Assembly: GCA_021785115.1 (NCBI GenBank)
Contig: JAJYGO010000401.1
Span: 1 to 12,231 of the forward strand
Reading direction: 5' to 3'
DNA from: Chloroflexota bacterium
GTDB lineage: Bacteria > Chloroflexota > Limnocylindria > Limnocylindrales > CSP1-4
Length of the DNA: 12,231 nucleotides
In this document: in pieces, positions 5,264 through 11,135 of the stretch
How the letters are laid out: each line of letters opens with the position of its first letter
Position numbering within the stretch: position 1 is the first letter of the stretch
The notes under the pieces: generated by a model
What the model was told of the DNA's origin: nothing
Seen by the model: only the letters and a program-made list of their open reading frames with translations
The model's database searches: none
Translations under genes and position numbers: made by a program

Positions 5264-7051
5264 TTAGCGCCAGCGAGCCTGGACGGCGTTGCTCATGGTC
5301 CCGGACAGGGAGCCACGGATCGACAGCCAGGCGGCCGACGAGGACCGCCAGTAGAAGTACACGTTGCCCGAGGCGTCAGCGACGCGGGCGGTCTTCACAG
5401 CGAAGGTCGACCACACGCCGGAGGCGCTCTTGGAGGCGACGAGGATGGAGACGTGCTGGCCGGCCGCGGCCGCGCCGAACGACATCTTGAAGGTGACGTA
5501 CTTGCCGAGCGCCGCGACCTTGGTGGTCGTGGTGAACGGGCCGGTCTTGGTCACGCCCAGCGCCGAGGCGTTGGTGGCGGCCGTGACAGGGACGACAGCG
5601 CCGACGTTCGCCGAGCCGGAGCCGCTGACGGACGTGCTGGCAGAGACGTCGGTGGAGACGGTGGCGAGGGCGGTCACAGTGCCCGTGTTGAACGGGGCGA
5701 GATACGTGGCCGTGGCCATGCCATTCGAGAGCCCGCTGAGGGGGGTGGCGGCGCCAGCGCTGAGGATCATCGTGGGCGCGGTGTTGGTGTCGGCGACCGG
5801 CCGGCCGCCCGCGTCCACGGCCGTGACCGTGATCTTCGCGGTGCCGCCGGGCGTGATCGTCGCGGCGCTGAACGCCACGGTGACCGTGGCGACGTCGCCG
5901 GAGGCGTAGACCGTGAACGGAGCCGCCTTGATGGCGGTTCCGCTGGTCGGGGTGTACGAGAGCGTGAACGCGGACGAGCCGAGGGCGTTGGCCACAGGCG
6001 CCGGGACGCTCACGTTGCAGGAGCCATCGGAGTTCGCCGTGGCGGCGACGGTGCCGTCAGCGAAGACCGTGGTCGTCCCGGAGGTGACGGCCCAGGTGCC
6101 GTTGGCGGAGGCCGCATCGCAGCCGATCAGGTTGCCGGAGGCATCCTTCTCGTTGACCGTGCCGACGACGGTGGTCCCGACAGTGTTCTCAGCGACCGAG
6201 TAGCCGGACTGGGTGAACACGAGGGACGCCGGGGTGCCCGTGAACATGAAGCTCACCGGCGCGAACGAGGTCGTCTTGCTGTTGAAGGTCGCCGAGGTGG
6301 AGATCACCGCCGTGCCGGCGATGCCGGTCGACCAGATGCTGATGTCGGCGACGCCGTTGGAGCCGGTAGTGAGCGTGGTCGTCTGGCCGAAGAAGTCGCC
6401 CTCGACGCCGCCGACCGGCGAGATCGTGGCAGTGACCACAGCGCCGTTGACCGGGTTGCCGTTGCCGTCCTCGACGGTGACGCACAGGTCGCCGACGTAG
6501 GTGTTCGAGGGCAGGGCCGGGGCGCTCGTCACTGCGGTGCCGGTGCAGCCGGAGCTCGTGCCGTACGTCTTGACGGTCGAGTTGGCCGCCGAGACGTCCA
6601 GGCCGCTGCTCGCGGTGAACGTGATGGTGAGCGTGCCGTCGAGCGACGCGACGCCGGTGGCGGTGTCGATCGTGTAGACGTTCACGGCCGCGCTGCCGGG
6701 CGCCGAGGGCGACCGGAGCGTGATGGTGTCGCCCGAGCCCAGCGCCGCGCCCGCGGGGGCGGTGACGGCCGGGCCGGTCAGGGTGAACTGCCCGCTCACC
6801 GAGATGATGGAGGCGCCGGTCGCCGTGATGTAGAGGCTATCCCCGCTGGGCACGGTGGCCGCGCCTTCCAGGGTGACGGTGCTGATCCCGTCGGCGACCT
6901 GTGAGCAGGTGCTCGGGTTTGCGGCCGCCAGGCAGGACAGGTACGCAGTCGTGGTGTAGCTCGGCAGGGCCGCGAACGCCGTGGTGGCGGCCACCGACGC
7001 GAGCAGCGCGCCGGCGAGGGCCGCGCTCAACGTTTTCTTCCAGATACCCAA
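5264..7051 (-). CDS. Secreted Big/invasin-like surface protein
   Basis: The start is TTG at 7051, chosen because AAGGAGA sits at good distance and the product begins with a classical signal peptide (MGIWKK, hydrophobic core, cleavage after AFA at about residue 27). The mature protein is Ala/Thr/Ser/Gly-rich and almost entirely beta-strand in character. It includes invasin-type Big_1-like modules, clearest at about 188-255 (VTVEDGNGNPVNGAVVTATI) and about 388-470 (ITVTAVDAGGRPV). Six cysteines fall in three local pairs, 40/49, 169/190 and 311/345, suggesting disulfides outside the cell. The C-terminus (503-595) resembles that of the 541-aa protein downstream. There is no S-layer homology domain, sorting signal or enzyme motif. 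With a strong ribosome site and two hairpins behind it, it could be an abundant envelope or S-layer-like protein, but this is inference. Confidence 0.75.
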   Translation of the reverse strand: MGIWKKTLSAALAGALLASVAATTAFAALPSYTTTAYLSCLAAANPSTCSQVADGISTVTLEGAATVPSGDSLYITATGASIISVSGQFTLTGPAVTAPAGAALGSGDTITLRSPSAPGSAAVNVYTIDTATGVASLDGTLTITFTASSGLDVSAANSTVKTYGTSSGCTGTAVTSAPALPSNTYVGDLCVTVEDGNGNPVNGAVVTATISPVGGVEGDFFGQTTTLTTGSNGVADISIWSTGIAGTAVISTSATFNSKTTSFAPVSFMFTGTPASLVFTQSGYSVAENTVGTTVVGTVNEKDASGNLIGCDAASANGTWAVTSGTTTVFADGTVAATANSDGSCNVSVPAPVANALGSSAFTLSYTPTSGTAIKAAPFTVYASGDVATVTVAFSAATITPGGTAKITVTAVDAGGRPVADTNTAPTMILSAGAATPLSGLSNGMATATYLAPFNTGTVTALATVSTDVSASTSVSGSGSANVGAVVPVTAATNASALGVTKTGPFTTTTKVAALGKYVTFKMSFGAAAAGQHVSILVASKSASGVWSTFAVKTARVADASGNVYFYWRSSSAAWLSIRGSLSGTMSNAVQARWR

Positions 7052-7057
7052 GTGGGT

Positions 7058-7064
7058 TCTCCTT
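7058..7064 (-). promoter_or_regulatory. Ribosome binding site that fixes a TTG start
   Basis: AAGGAGA on the minus strand is 6 nt from the TTG at 7051. It supports this rare start codon over any other and contrasts with the leaderless starts of neighbouring genes. Confidence 0.75.
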
Positions 7065-7158
7065 GTATTGGGCGTTGATGTGGTTTCCGGCCCGCAGGCC
7101 GGGCCCGGGATGTCTGCCCACCCTCCTACAGTGGATCCCGGCTCAGTCTTGGACGACA

Positions 7159-7172
7159 GCCTTCCGGAAGGC
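7159..7172. promoter_or_regulatory. Perfect 14-nt palindrome upstream of the 595-aa gene
   Basis: GCCTTCCGGAAGGC is self-complementary without a loop, which suits a dimeric DNA-binding protein better than an RNA hairpin. It lies about 110 nt before the start codon of the 595-aa protein and just after the anti-sigma gene. No matching regulator gene is recognised. Confidence 0.35.
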
Positions 7173-7184
7173 CCGGAACGGCAA

Positions 7185-7201
7185 GGCGGGCCCTGCCCGC
7201 C
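7185..7201 (-). terminator. Hairpin after the anti-sigma factor gene
   Basis: GGCGGGC and GCCCGCC form a 7-bp stem with a 3-nt loop, beginning 6 nt after the anti-sigma stop codon. It probably separates the sigma/anti-sigma transcript from the surface protein gene. Confidence 0.5.
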
Positions 7202-7207
7202 CTGCAG

Positions 7208-8032
7208 TTACGGCAATGGGGTTGCACCCGCCGAGGGGGCGGGCGTGGGTGACGCCGTGGGCGTTGGAGACGCCGACGGCGTTGGAGAAGGGCTCGGCGG
7301 CGGCGTGCGCCGCGGCTTGTCGGTGGGCGAGGGGGTGACGGTGGGAACCGGGGTGGCCGTGGGCTCCGTTGTGGCCGACGGAGCCGGCGAAGCGGTCGGC
7401 TCGGGCATGGACGTCGGGGCCGGCGTCGGCTTGGGCGTGGGCGCGGCGGTGATGCGCGGCGCGGGGGCCGCCGTCACCGGCGCCGAAGTGGGCGCCGGCG
7501 TGGCCGAGATGCCCGCGGGCCCCGGCGTCCCGCTCTGGGCAGCCGGAGACGGCGCGGCGCTCGGTGATGTCAGCGATGGCGTCACTTCGGGCGCAACGGT
7601 AGCACCCCCGCCGCCGAGAAACGAGGTGTTGTTGAACAGGCTGCTCGCCGCGAACACCAGCGAGGCGCCGACCAGTGCTACCACGACCACGGTCACGGCC
7701 AGGGTGGAGGTGGTCCGGACAGCGCCCCGGAAGACCTGCGTCCGGAGATCGCGCAGCCATGACCGGTGCTCGTGGCGGCGCTCCCGCTCCGCGATGGCGG
7801 CGAGGATGACCCGCTCGTCGAAGCCGTCGGACGGCGGCGGCACGGGGGCCAAGGCCAGCGCCTCGACGAGCTTGGTCAGCCCGCCGAGCTCCGCGGAGCA
7901 CGCCGGACATCGGGCGACGTGCGCCCGCAGCAGCTCCGCCGAGGCGGGGGCGAGCTCGTCGAGCACGAACGCGTCGATCAGGGGGCGACAGGAGGCACAG
8001 TCAAGCAGGTCCGGTCGCATGGAGGGCGTCAC
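7208..8032 (-). CDS. Zinc-finger anti-sigma factor with extracellular Pro/Thr/Ser stalk
   Basis: A single-pass membrane protein of 274 aa that should hold the ECF sigma factor inactive. The N-terminal cytoplasmic domain has the ZAS zinc motif HxxxCxxC (His38, Cys42, Cys45), with Cys12 or Cys15 as the likely fourth ligand. The membrane helix spans about 108-130. Beyond it lie about 140 residues rich in Pro, Thr, Ser and Ala with PTP repeats and no folded sensor domain, so the signal is not obvious; the tail may span the wall. The start is either GTG 8032 or ATG 8020. I prefer GTG because an ECF-type promoter places the transcript start almost on it, and neither has a Shine-Dalgarno sequence. 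It follows the sigma gene by 115 nt. Confidence 0.88.
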   Translation of the reverse strand: MTPSMRPDLLDCASCRPLIDAFVLDELAPASAELLRAHVARCPACSAELGGLTKLVEALALAPVPPPSDGFDERVILAAIAERERRHEHRSWLRDLRTQVFRGAVRTTSTLAVTVVVVALVGASLVFAASSLFNNTSFLGGGGATVAPEVTPSLTSPSAAPSPAAQSGTPGPAGISATPAPTSAPVTAAPAPRITAAPTPKPTPAPTSMPEPTASPAPSATTEPTATPVPTVTPSPTDKPRRTPPPSPSPTPSASPTPTASPTPAPSAGATPLP

Positions 8033-8040
8033 AACGAGGT

Positions 8041-8068
8041 AATGACACGAACCCGCCGAAAAGTTGCA
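8041..8068 (-). promoter_or_regulatory. ECF-type promoter of the anti-sigma gene
   Basis: On the minus strand TGCAAC (8068-8063) is followed, 16 nt after the AAC, by GTC (8046-8044) and then ATT. AAC at -35 and GTC at -10 with 16-nt spacing is the usual ECF sigma promoter layout. GTC ends 11 nt before the GTG start, so the transcript would begin within a few nt of the start codon. Probable autoregulation by the adjacent sigma factor. Confidence 0.55.
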
Positions 8069-8147
8069 GGCAGGCGCTGTTCTCTGGGAAATTCCTCGTG
8101 CCGCGCCGCTTGCACCGCGCCGACCGGGGTGAGTGGCCGGGCCCTGA

Positions 8148-8837
8148 CTATCCGCGGCGCGTCGGAGCCGTCACCGCGTGGCCGGACACCCGCCCGGAGC
8201 CGGCCATCCCCCGGGAGTCGTCCTCGACTCGGCTTCCCTGGGCAAGCCGGCGCTCCGTCACGCGGGTCAACTCCTCCCGCAGGGCCCTGGTCCCTCGGAG
8301 CAGGTGGCTCTTGAACGTGTTGAGCGGCACATTCATGGCCTCGGCGCCAGCCGCGTAGTCGAGCCCGGTCATGTACCGCAGCACGACCGCCGCCCGCTGG
8401 TTGAACGGGAGCCGCTCGATGGCCTCGACCATCCGCTCGCGCAGCTCGGCCGCCTCGGCCGCCGCGACGGGATCGCTGGCGCCACCGGCGTCGGCCGGAA
8501 GCCTGCCGGTCCAGGAGTCGTCGCCGTCCTCGAGCCCGGAGAGCAGAGGAGTGGGCCTAACGCGCGCGCGCGAAGCAGTTCGTCGCGCGATGCGGACGGT
8601 GATCGCGTTCAGCCATGCCGCCAGCGAGGGGTTCGGGTCGAACCGGTCGATCGCCTTGAAGGCGGCGAGGAACGTCTCCTGGACCACGTCCTCCGCCGTC
8701 AGGCGGTCGCCAGTCAGGCGGTAGGCGAGCGCATGCAGACGCGGCCGGTGCTCGCGGACGAGCATCGCGTAGGCTGCGTCAGATCCCTCCCGGCAGCGCC
8801 GGACGAGCTCTCGCTCGTCGCCCGCCCAATCCGTCAC
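8148..8837 (-). CDS. ECF-family RNA polymerase sigma factor (sigma-70 family)
   Basis: Directs RNA polymerase to stress- or envelope-type promoters. The GTG at 8837 is chosen because GGAGGT precedes it by 3 nt and the protein then begins right at region 2; the frame is open upstream but without recognisable sequence. Region 2 spans about 20-90, with AAYAMLVREH, the AEDVVQETFLAAF helix and the DPNPSLAAWL segment. Region 4 spans about 135-190, with LPFNQRAAVVLRYM and the helix-turn-helix ending in TFKSHLLRGTRALREEL. A linker of about 45 residues and a C-terminal extension of about 38 residues rich in Arg, Gly and Ser bring it to 229 aa, longer than a minimal ECF factor. The cognate anti-sigma gene lies directly downstream. 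Confidence 0.93.
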   Translation of the reverse strand: MTDWAGDERELVRRCREGSDAAYAMLVREHRPRLHALAYRLTGDRLTAEDVVQETFLAAFKAIDRFDPNPSLAAWLNAITVRIARRTASRARVRPTPLLSGLEDGDDSWTGRLPADAGGASDPVAAAEAAELRERMVEAIERLPFNQRAAVVLRYMTGLDYAAGAEAMNVPLNTFKSHLLRGTRALREELTRVTERRLAQGSRVEDDSRGMAGSGRVSGHAVTAPTRRG

Positions 8838-8840
8838 GAC

Positions 8841-8846
8841 ACCTCC
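8841..8846 (-). promoter_or_regulatory. Ribosome binding site deciding the sigma factor start
   Basis: GGAGGT on the minus strand ends 3 nt before the GTG at 8837 (4 nt counted from GGAGG). The spacing is short but it is the only good site in the region. Confidence 0.6.
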
Positions 8847-8860
8847 GAACGTCGCGCTCG

Positions 8861-8931
8861 CGGAATGACCCGCCTCGGCTCCCCCACGTTCCCCAACGGC
8901 GCGCCGGAGCGGAATGCCGCTCGCCTCGGCT
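8861..8931. repeat. Imperfect direct repeat in the sigma factor promoter region
   Basis: CGGAATG followed closely by CGCCTCGGCT occurs at 8861-8880 and again at 8910-8931, with 3 nt between the two words in the first copy and 5 nt in the second. The copies are about 50 bp apart and the first overlaps the proposed -10 region of the sigma gene, as paired operator sites often do. Confidence 0.45.
8866..8892 (-). promoter_or_regulatory. Possible ECF-type promoter of the sigma gene
   Basis: On the minus strand GGGGAAC is followed after 18 nt by GTCA, giving a leader of about 20 nt that contains the ribosome site. The spacing is 2 nt longer than in the anti-sigma promoter, so this is weaker evidence for sigma autoregulation. 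Confidence 0.3.
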
Positions 8932-9061
8932 GTGTGTCCGCGGTCAGTCTGCCACACAGGCGCGACATGCGGCAGGTGCCATCCGGGTACCCGCCGCGGC
9001 CTGACCATCGTCGGGTCGGGCGCTCGACGGGCCGTGACGTTTGGGGGGTTCCCCCGTGCAG

Positions 9062-9067
9062 TACGCT
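9062..9067 (+). promoter_or_regulatory. Candidate -10 box upstream of the cupredoxin gene
   Basis: TACGCT fits the TANNNT pattern; the transcript would start near 9074 and carry a leader of about 60 nt. A TTTGGG at 9040-9045 is 16 nt upstream as a poor -35. The box overlaps the left arm of the inverted repeat that begins at 9063. Confidence 0.4.
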
Positions 9068-9095
9068 GCCGCAGTGTCGCCGGGTGCGGCAGCGT
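9063..9095. promoter_or_regulatory. Perfect 11-bp inverted repeat over the cupredoxin promoter
   Basis: ACGCTGCCGCA (9063-9073) is the exact reverse complement of 9085-9095, with an 11-nt spacer. It covers the candidate -10 box, so as DNA it could be an operator. If transcription begins further upstream it would be a stable leader hairpin 40 nt before the GTG. Confidence 0.5.
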
Positions 9096-9122
9096 CTCCG
9101 GATTGACCGCACGCAGCAGATT

Positions 9123-9130
9123 GGGGAGGA
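9123..9130 (+). promoter_or_regulatory. Ribosome binding site of the cupredoxin gene
   Basis: GGGGAGGA contains GGAGG (9125-9129) 6 nt before the GTG at 9136, which selects this start over the earlier open frame and over the internal ATG at 9166. Confidence 0.75.
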
Positions 9131-9135
9131 CGCAG

Positions 9136-9855
9136 GTGGACGCGCACGGGAGCACGCGGGTGGGCATGCGCAGTCTCGGGGTCCTGGCGGGGCTGGCGCT
9201 CGCCGGCTCGCTGGTCGTCGCGTCCGTGCTGCCCGGGCCGGCACAGGCGGCGAGCGCGACCGTCAGCATCTCGCACTACGTGTTCACGCCTTCTCCGTTG
9301 ACGATCACGGCCGGGACGACCGTCACCTGGGTCAACCGCGACCCCACCGAGCACCAGGTCGTCTCCGACACGGGGGCCTTCCCCAAGTCCAAGATCCTCA
9401 AGACCGGGCAGACGTACTCCTACCGGTTCACCAAGGTCGGGACGTTCAACTACCACGATGGGTTCACCGCCACGATCCGCGGCACCATCGTCGTCAAGGC
9501 GGCGCCCAAGCCCACGCCAACGCCGACGCCCCGCCCCACGGTGCGGCCGGTCGCAACGCCCAAGCCAACGCCGAAGCCCACCGCAACGCCGACGGCCGCG
9601 CCTTCGAGCCCCGCCGAGTCCGCCGTCCCCGGCGCATCGGCGGTGCCCAGTGCCGCTCCGTCAGGAGAGGGCACCGGCGCGTCCTTCGAGCCGTCGCTGG
9701 CGCCCGGCGCCTCTGCGGGAGGCGGCGGCGGGGCGACCTCCACCCCGGCCTCGTCGTCGCTCGACCTCGGCAGCCTCGCGATCGGGGTTCTGCTCGCGCT
9801 GGTCGCGGTCGGCGTGGTCAGCCTGGTCTACCGGGCGAGGCGAGCCGGCGGCTGA
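9136..9855 (+). CDS. Membrane-anchored cupredoxin-like protein with degenerate copper site
   Basis: The 239-aa protein has a signal peptide (cleavage probably after AQA, residue 38), one plastocyanin-like domain (about 40-121), a Pro/Thr/Lys repeat spacer (122-150), a Ser/Ala/Gly-rich stretch and a C-terminal membrane helix (about 211-232) followed by RARR. This places the domain outside the cell on a stalk. Family features include TITAGTTVTWVNRD (56-69), His73 in the position of the first copper ligand, and FNY...RGTIVV at the end. In a typical plastocyanin-like domain the end reads FxYxCxxHPxMxG. Here the Cys, His and Met positions are Asp108, Thr111 and Ile114, so a type 1 copper site is unlikely. 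It diverges from the ECF sigma gene. The function is unknown; surface redox protein is the family default but is doubtful here. Confidence 0.82.
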   Translation: MDAHGSTRVGMRSLGVLAGLALAGSLVVASVLPGPAQAASATVSISHYVFTPSPLTITAGTTVTWVNRDPTEHQVVSDTGAFPKSKILKTGQTYSYRFTKVGTFNYHDGFTATIRGTIVVKAAPKPTPTPTPRPTVRPVATPKPTPKPTATPTAAPSSPAESAVPGASAVPSAAPSGEGTGASFEPSLAPGASAGGGGGATSTPASSSLDLGSLAIGVLLALVAVGVVSLVYRARRAGG

Positions 9856-9863
9856 CGCCTCGC
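9835..9863 (+). terminator. Hairpin at the end of the cupredoxin gene
   Basis: GCGAGGC (9835-9841) pairs with GCCTCGC (9857-9863), and AGCC (9843-9846) with GGCT (9850-9853) inside the loop. The structure includes the stop codon and has no T-tract. It lies in the convergent gap with the GGDEF gene. Confidence 0.3.
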
Positions 9864-9959
9864 GCGGGCGCGCCTGCGGTCCCCCCTGCGGCCCGGAACG
9901 ACCGCGTGGGCCCGAGACGGCAGCCCGCCTGATTCGAACGCCTCCGGGTCGCGCCGGCG

Positions 9960-10976
9960 TCAGCCCTCGGCGGTCGCGGAGATGGACGCAGGGCCGGTCG
10001 CGCTCATCAGGGCGCCCCGCGCTGCGGCGAGCAGCGTGTCCGCGTCCGTGCCGTCCCTGGGGAACCGGGCGACGCCCGCGCTGACCGAGACCGCGTGGCC
10101 CTCGACCGGGTCGAGCCGGGCGATGCCGTCGATCACGCGCTTCGCGACGGTGACGCCCGCGGAGCCCGGCGCGACCAGCACGAACTCGTCGGCGCCCACC
10201 CGCCCGATGGTGTCCACGAGGCGGACGCTCTCGGCGAGGATGGTGGCCACCTGGCGCAGGACCAGGTCGCCGGCGCGGGAGCCCGCGTCCGAGTTGAGGC
10301 GCTTGAAGCCGTCCACGTCGAACACGGCGACGGAGATGTCGCTGCCCTGACGCTGCGCCCGCGCGACCTCGAGCTCGAGCACGCGGTGGACGGTCCTCGC
10401 GTTGGCGAGGCCCGTCAGCGTGTCGGTGTGGGCCACGCGCTCGTACCACTCCGAGCGCTCGGTCACCAGCGACGACAGGCGGAACAGCGTGATCGCCGCC
10501 GCGGCCAGGTCGGCCGCGCCCACCAGCAGCGTCTCCTCGGCCGTGTCCACCTCGTGCTCGCCCGGCCAGCCGAGGGTCAGCACGCCCACGCAGTCCTCGA
10601 CGCCGGCGCCGGCCGCCACCACCAGCGGCAGGTCCACGCCCGTCCAGGCGGCGCCGTCGGGGCCGGCCACCGCGCGGCCGAGCGTGCCCGAGCGGTCCAG
10701 AGCGGCCAGGTTGATCGGGTGGTCGGGATTGCCGGCCACCTCCGCGGCGAAGGCCGCGACCCGGTCGTCCGCCATGCCGAGCGTCATCAGCAGCTCGACC
10801 TCGCCCCGCTCGGGATCCTGGGTGAACACGGCCGCCACGCTCGCACCGACCGCGCCCGCGCCCGCCTCGACGATCACCGCCAGCGCGGTGTCGAGGTCGG
10901 CGGCCCGGGCGAGCGCGGCAGCGCCGGCCGAGAGGACGGCGAGCGAGCCGCGCTCGACGTCGGTTGTGTCGGACAC
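9960..10976 (-). CDS. GAF-GGDEF domain protein (probable diguanylate cyclase)
   Basis: The GTG at 10976 is chosen for its GGAGGGG ribosome site; it gives 338 aa. There is no signal peptide or membrane helix, so it is cytoplasmic. Residues about 10-170 look like a GAF sensor domain. A GGDEF domain follows (about 178-330), with the entry motif DTLTGLANAR (185-194), the FDVDGFKRLN substrate/metal segment (219-228) and the signature as GADEF (261-265). The RxxD inhibitory-site motif is present as RLVD (252-255), exactly five residues before the signature. Diguanylate cyclases make cyclic-di-GMP from two GTP. The second Gly of the signature is Ala, so activity should not be taken for granted; the intact inhibitory site argues that the protein at least binds c-di-GMP. 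It diverges from darA. Confidence 0.88.
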   Translation of the reverse strand: MSDTTDVERGSLAVLSAGAAALARAADLDTALAVIVEAGAGAVGASVAAVFTQDPERGEVELLMTLGMADDRVAAFAAEVAGNPDHPINLAALDRSGTLGRAVAGPDGAAWTGVDLPLVVAAGAGVEDCVGVLTLGWPGEHEVDTAEETLLVGAADLAAAAITLFRLSSLVTERSEWYERVAHTDTLTGLANARTVHRVLELEVARAQRQGSDISVAVFDVDGFKRLNSDAGSRAGDLVLRQVATILAESVRLVDTIGRVGADEFVLVAPGSAGVTVAKRVIDGIARLDPVEGHAVSVSAGVARFPRDGTDADTLLAAARGALMSATGPASISATAEG

Positions 10977-10980
10977 CAGA

Positions 10981-10987
10981 CCCCTCC
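10981..10987 (-). promoter_or_regulatory. Ribosome binding site deciding the GGDEF protein start
   Basis: GGAGGGG on the minus strand, with the GGAGG core 6 nt from the GTG at 10976. The frame is open far upstream, across darA on the other strand, so this site is what identifies the true start. Confidence 0.7.
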
Positions 10988-11065
10988 GTTTGGTTGCTCG
11001 GCGCCGGCGGCGGCAGGATCGGGCGGTGCGCTCGCACCCGCTGCGGCGTGCCGGATCAGGAGCGC

Positions 11066-11071
11066 ATCCTA
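11066..11071 (-). promoter_or_regulatory. Possible -10 box of the GGDEF gene
   Basis: TAGGAT on the minus strand in the 166-bp divergent region; it would give a leader of about 80 nt. No -35 box is evident. Confidence 0.25.
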
Positions 11072-11129
11072 CACCGCCCCCGTGGGCGGGCCGGCACCCG
11101 CTCGTGCGCGGCGGGTCGCGCGGGTCGGC

Positions 11130-11135
11130 TAGACT
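11130..11135 (+). promoter_or_regulatory. Candidate -10 box of darA (leaderless)
   Basis: TAGACT ends 7 nt before the GTG start of darA, placing the transcript start at or beside the start codon. No Shine-Dalgarno sequence lies in front of darA. Confidence 0.55.

Larger units (their letters stand above)
8838..9135. other. Divergent regulatory region between sigma factor and cupredoxin genes
   Basis: These 298 nt carry no convincing gene on either strand. They contain the sigma ribosome site, a possible ECF promoter, the direct repeats at 8861-8931, a GGGGGGTTCCCCC tract (9043-9055), the inverted repeat at 9063-9095 and the cupredoxin ribosome site. Confidence 0.6.

Noticed and set aside
5162..6904. 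580-codon open frame on the plus strand opposite the 595-aa surface protein
   Set aside because: Translation is dominated by Arg, Gly, Asp and Ala without secondary-structure-like patterns, while the opposite strand has a signal peptide, ribosome site and hairpins.
7208..7450. Short repeated DNA words in the anti-sigma tail and in the cupredoxin tail (about 9500-9600), considered as a CRISPR or satellite array
   Set aside because: They encode in-frame PTP/ASP protein repeats with irregular spacing and no repeat-spacer pattern.
9043..9055. GGGGGGTTCCCCC tract as a hairpin or operator
   Set aside because: The 2-nt loop makes a stable hairpin implausible, and no comparable site is seen elsewhere in the window. 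GGAAC read on the minus strand has no GTC at ECF spacing.
8838..9269. N-terminal extension of the sigma factor up to 9269
   Set aside because: The added residues match no sigma region and lie in the divergent promoter area; GGAGGT before 8837 fixes a shorter start.
9740..9855. Sortase sorting signal at the C-terminus of the cupredoxin protein
   Set aside because: There is a membrane helix and a basic tail but no LPXTG-like motif before it, so simple membrane anchoring is the better reading.
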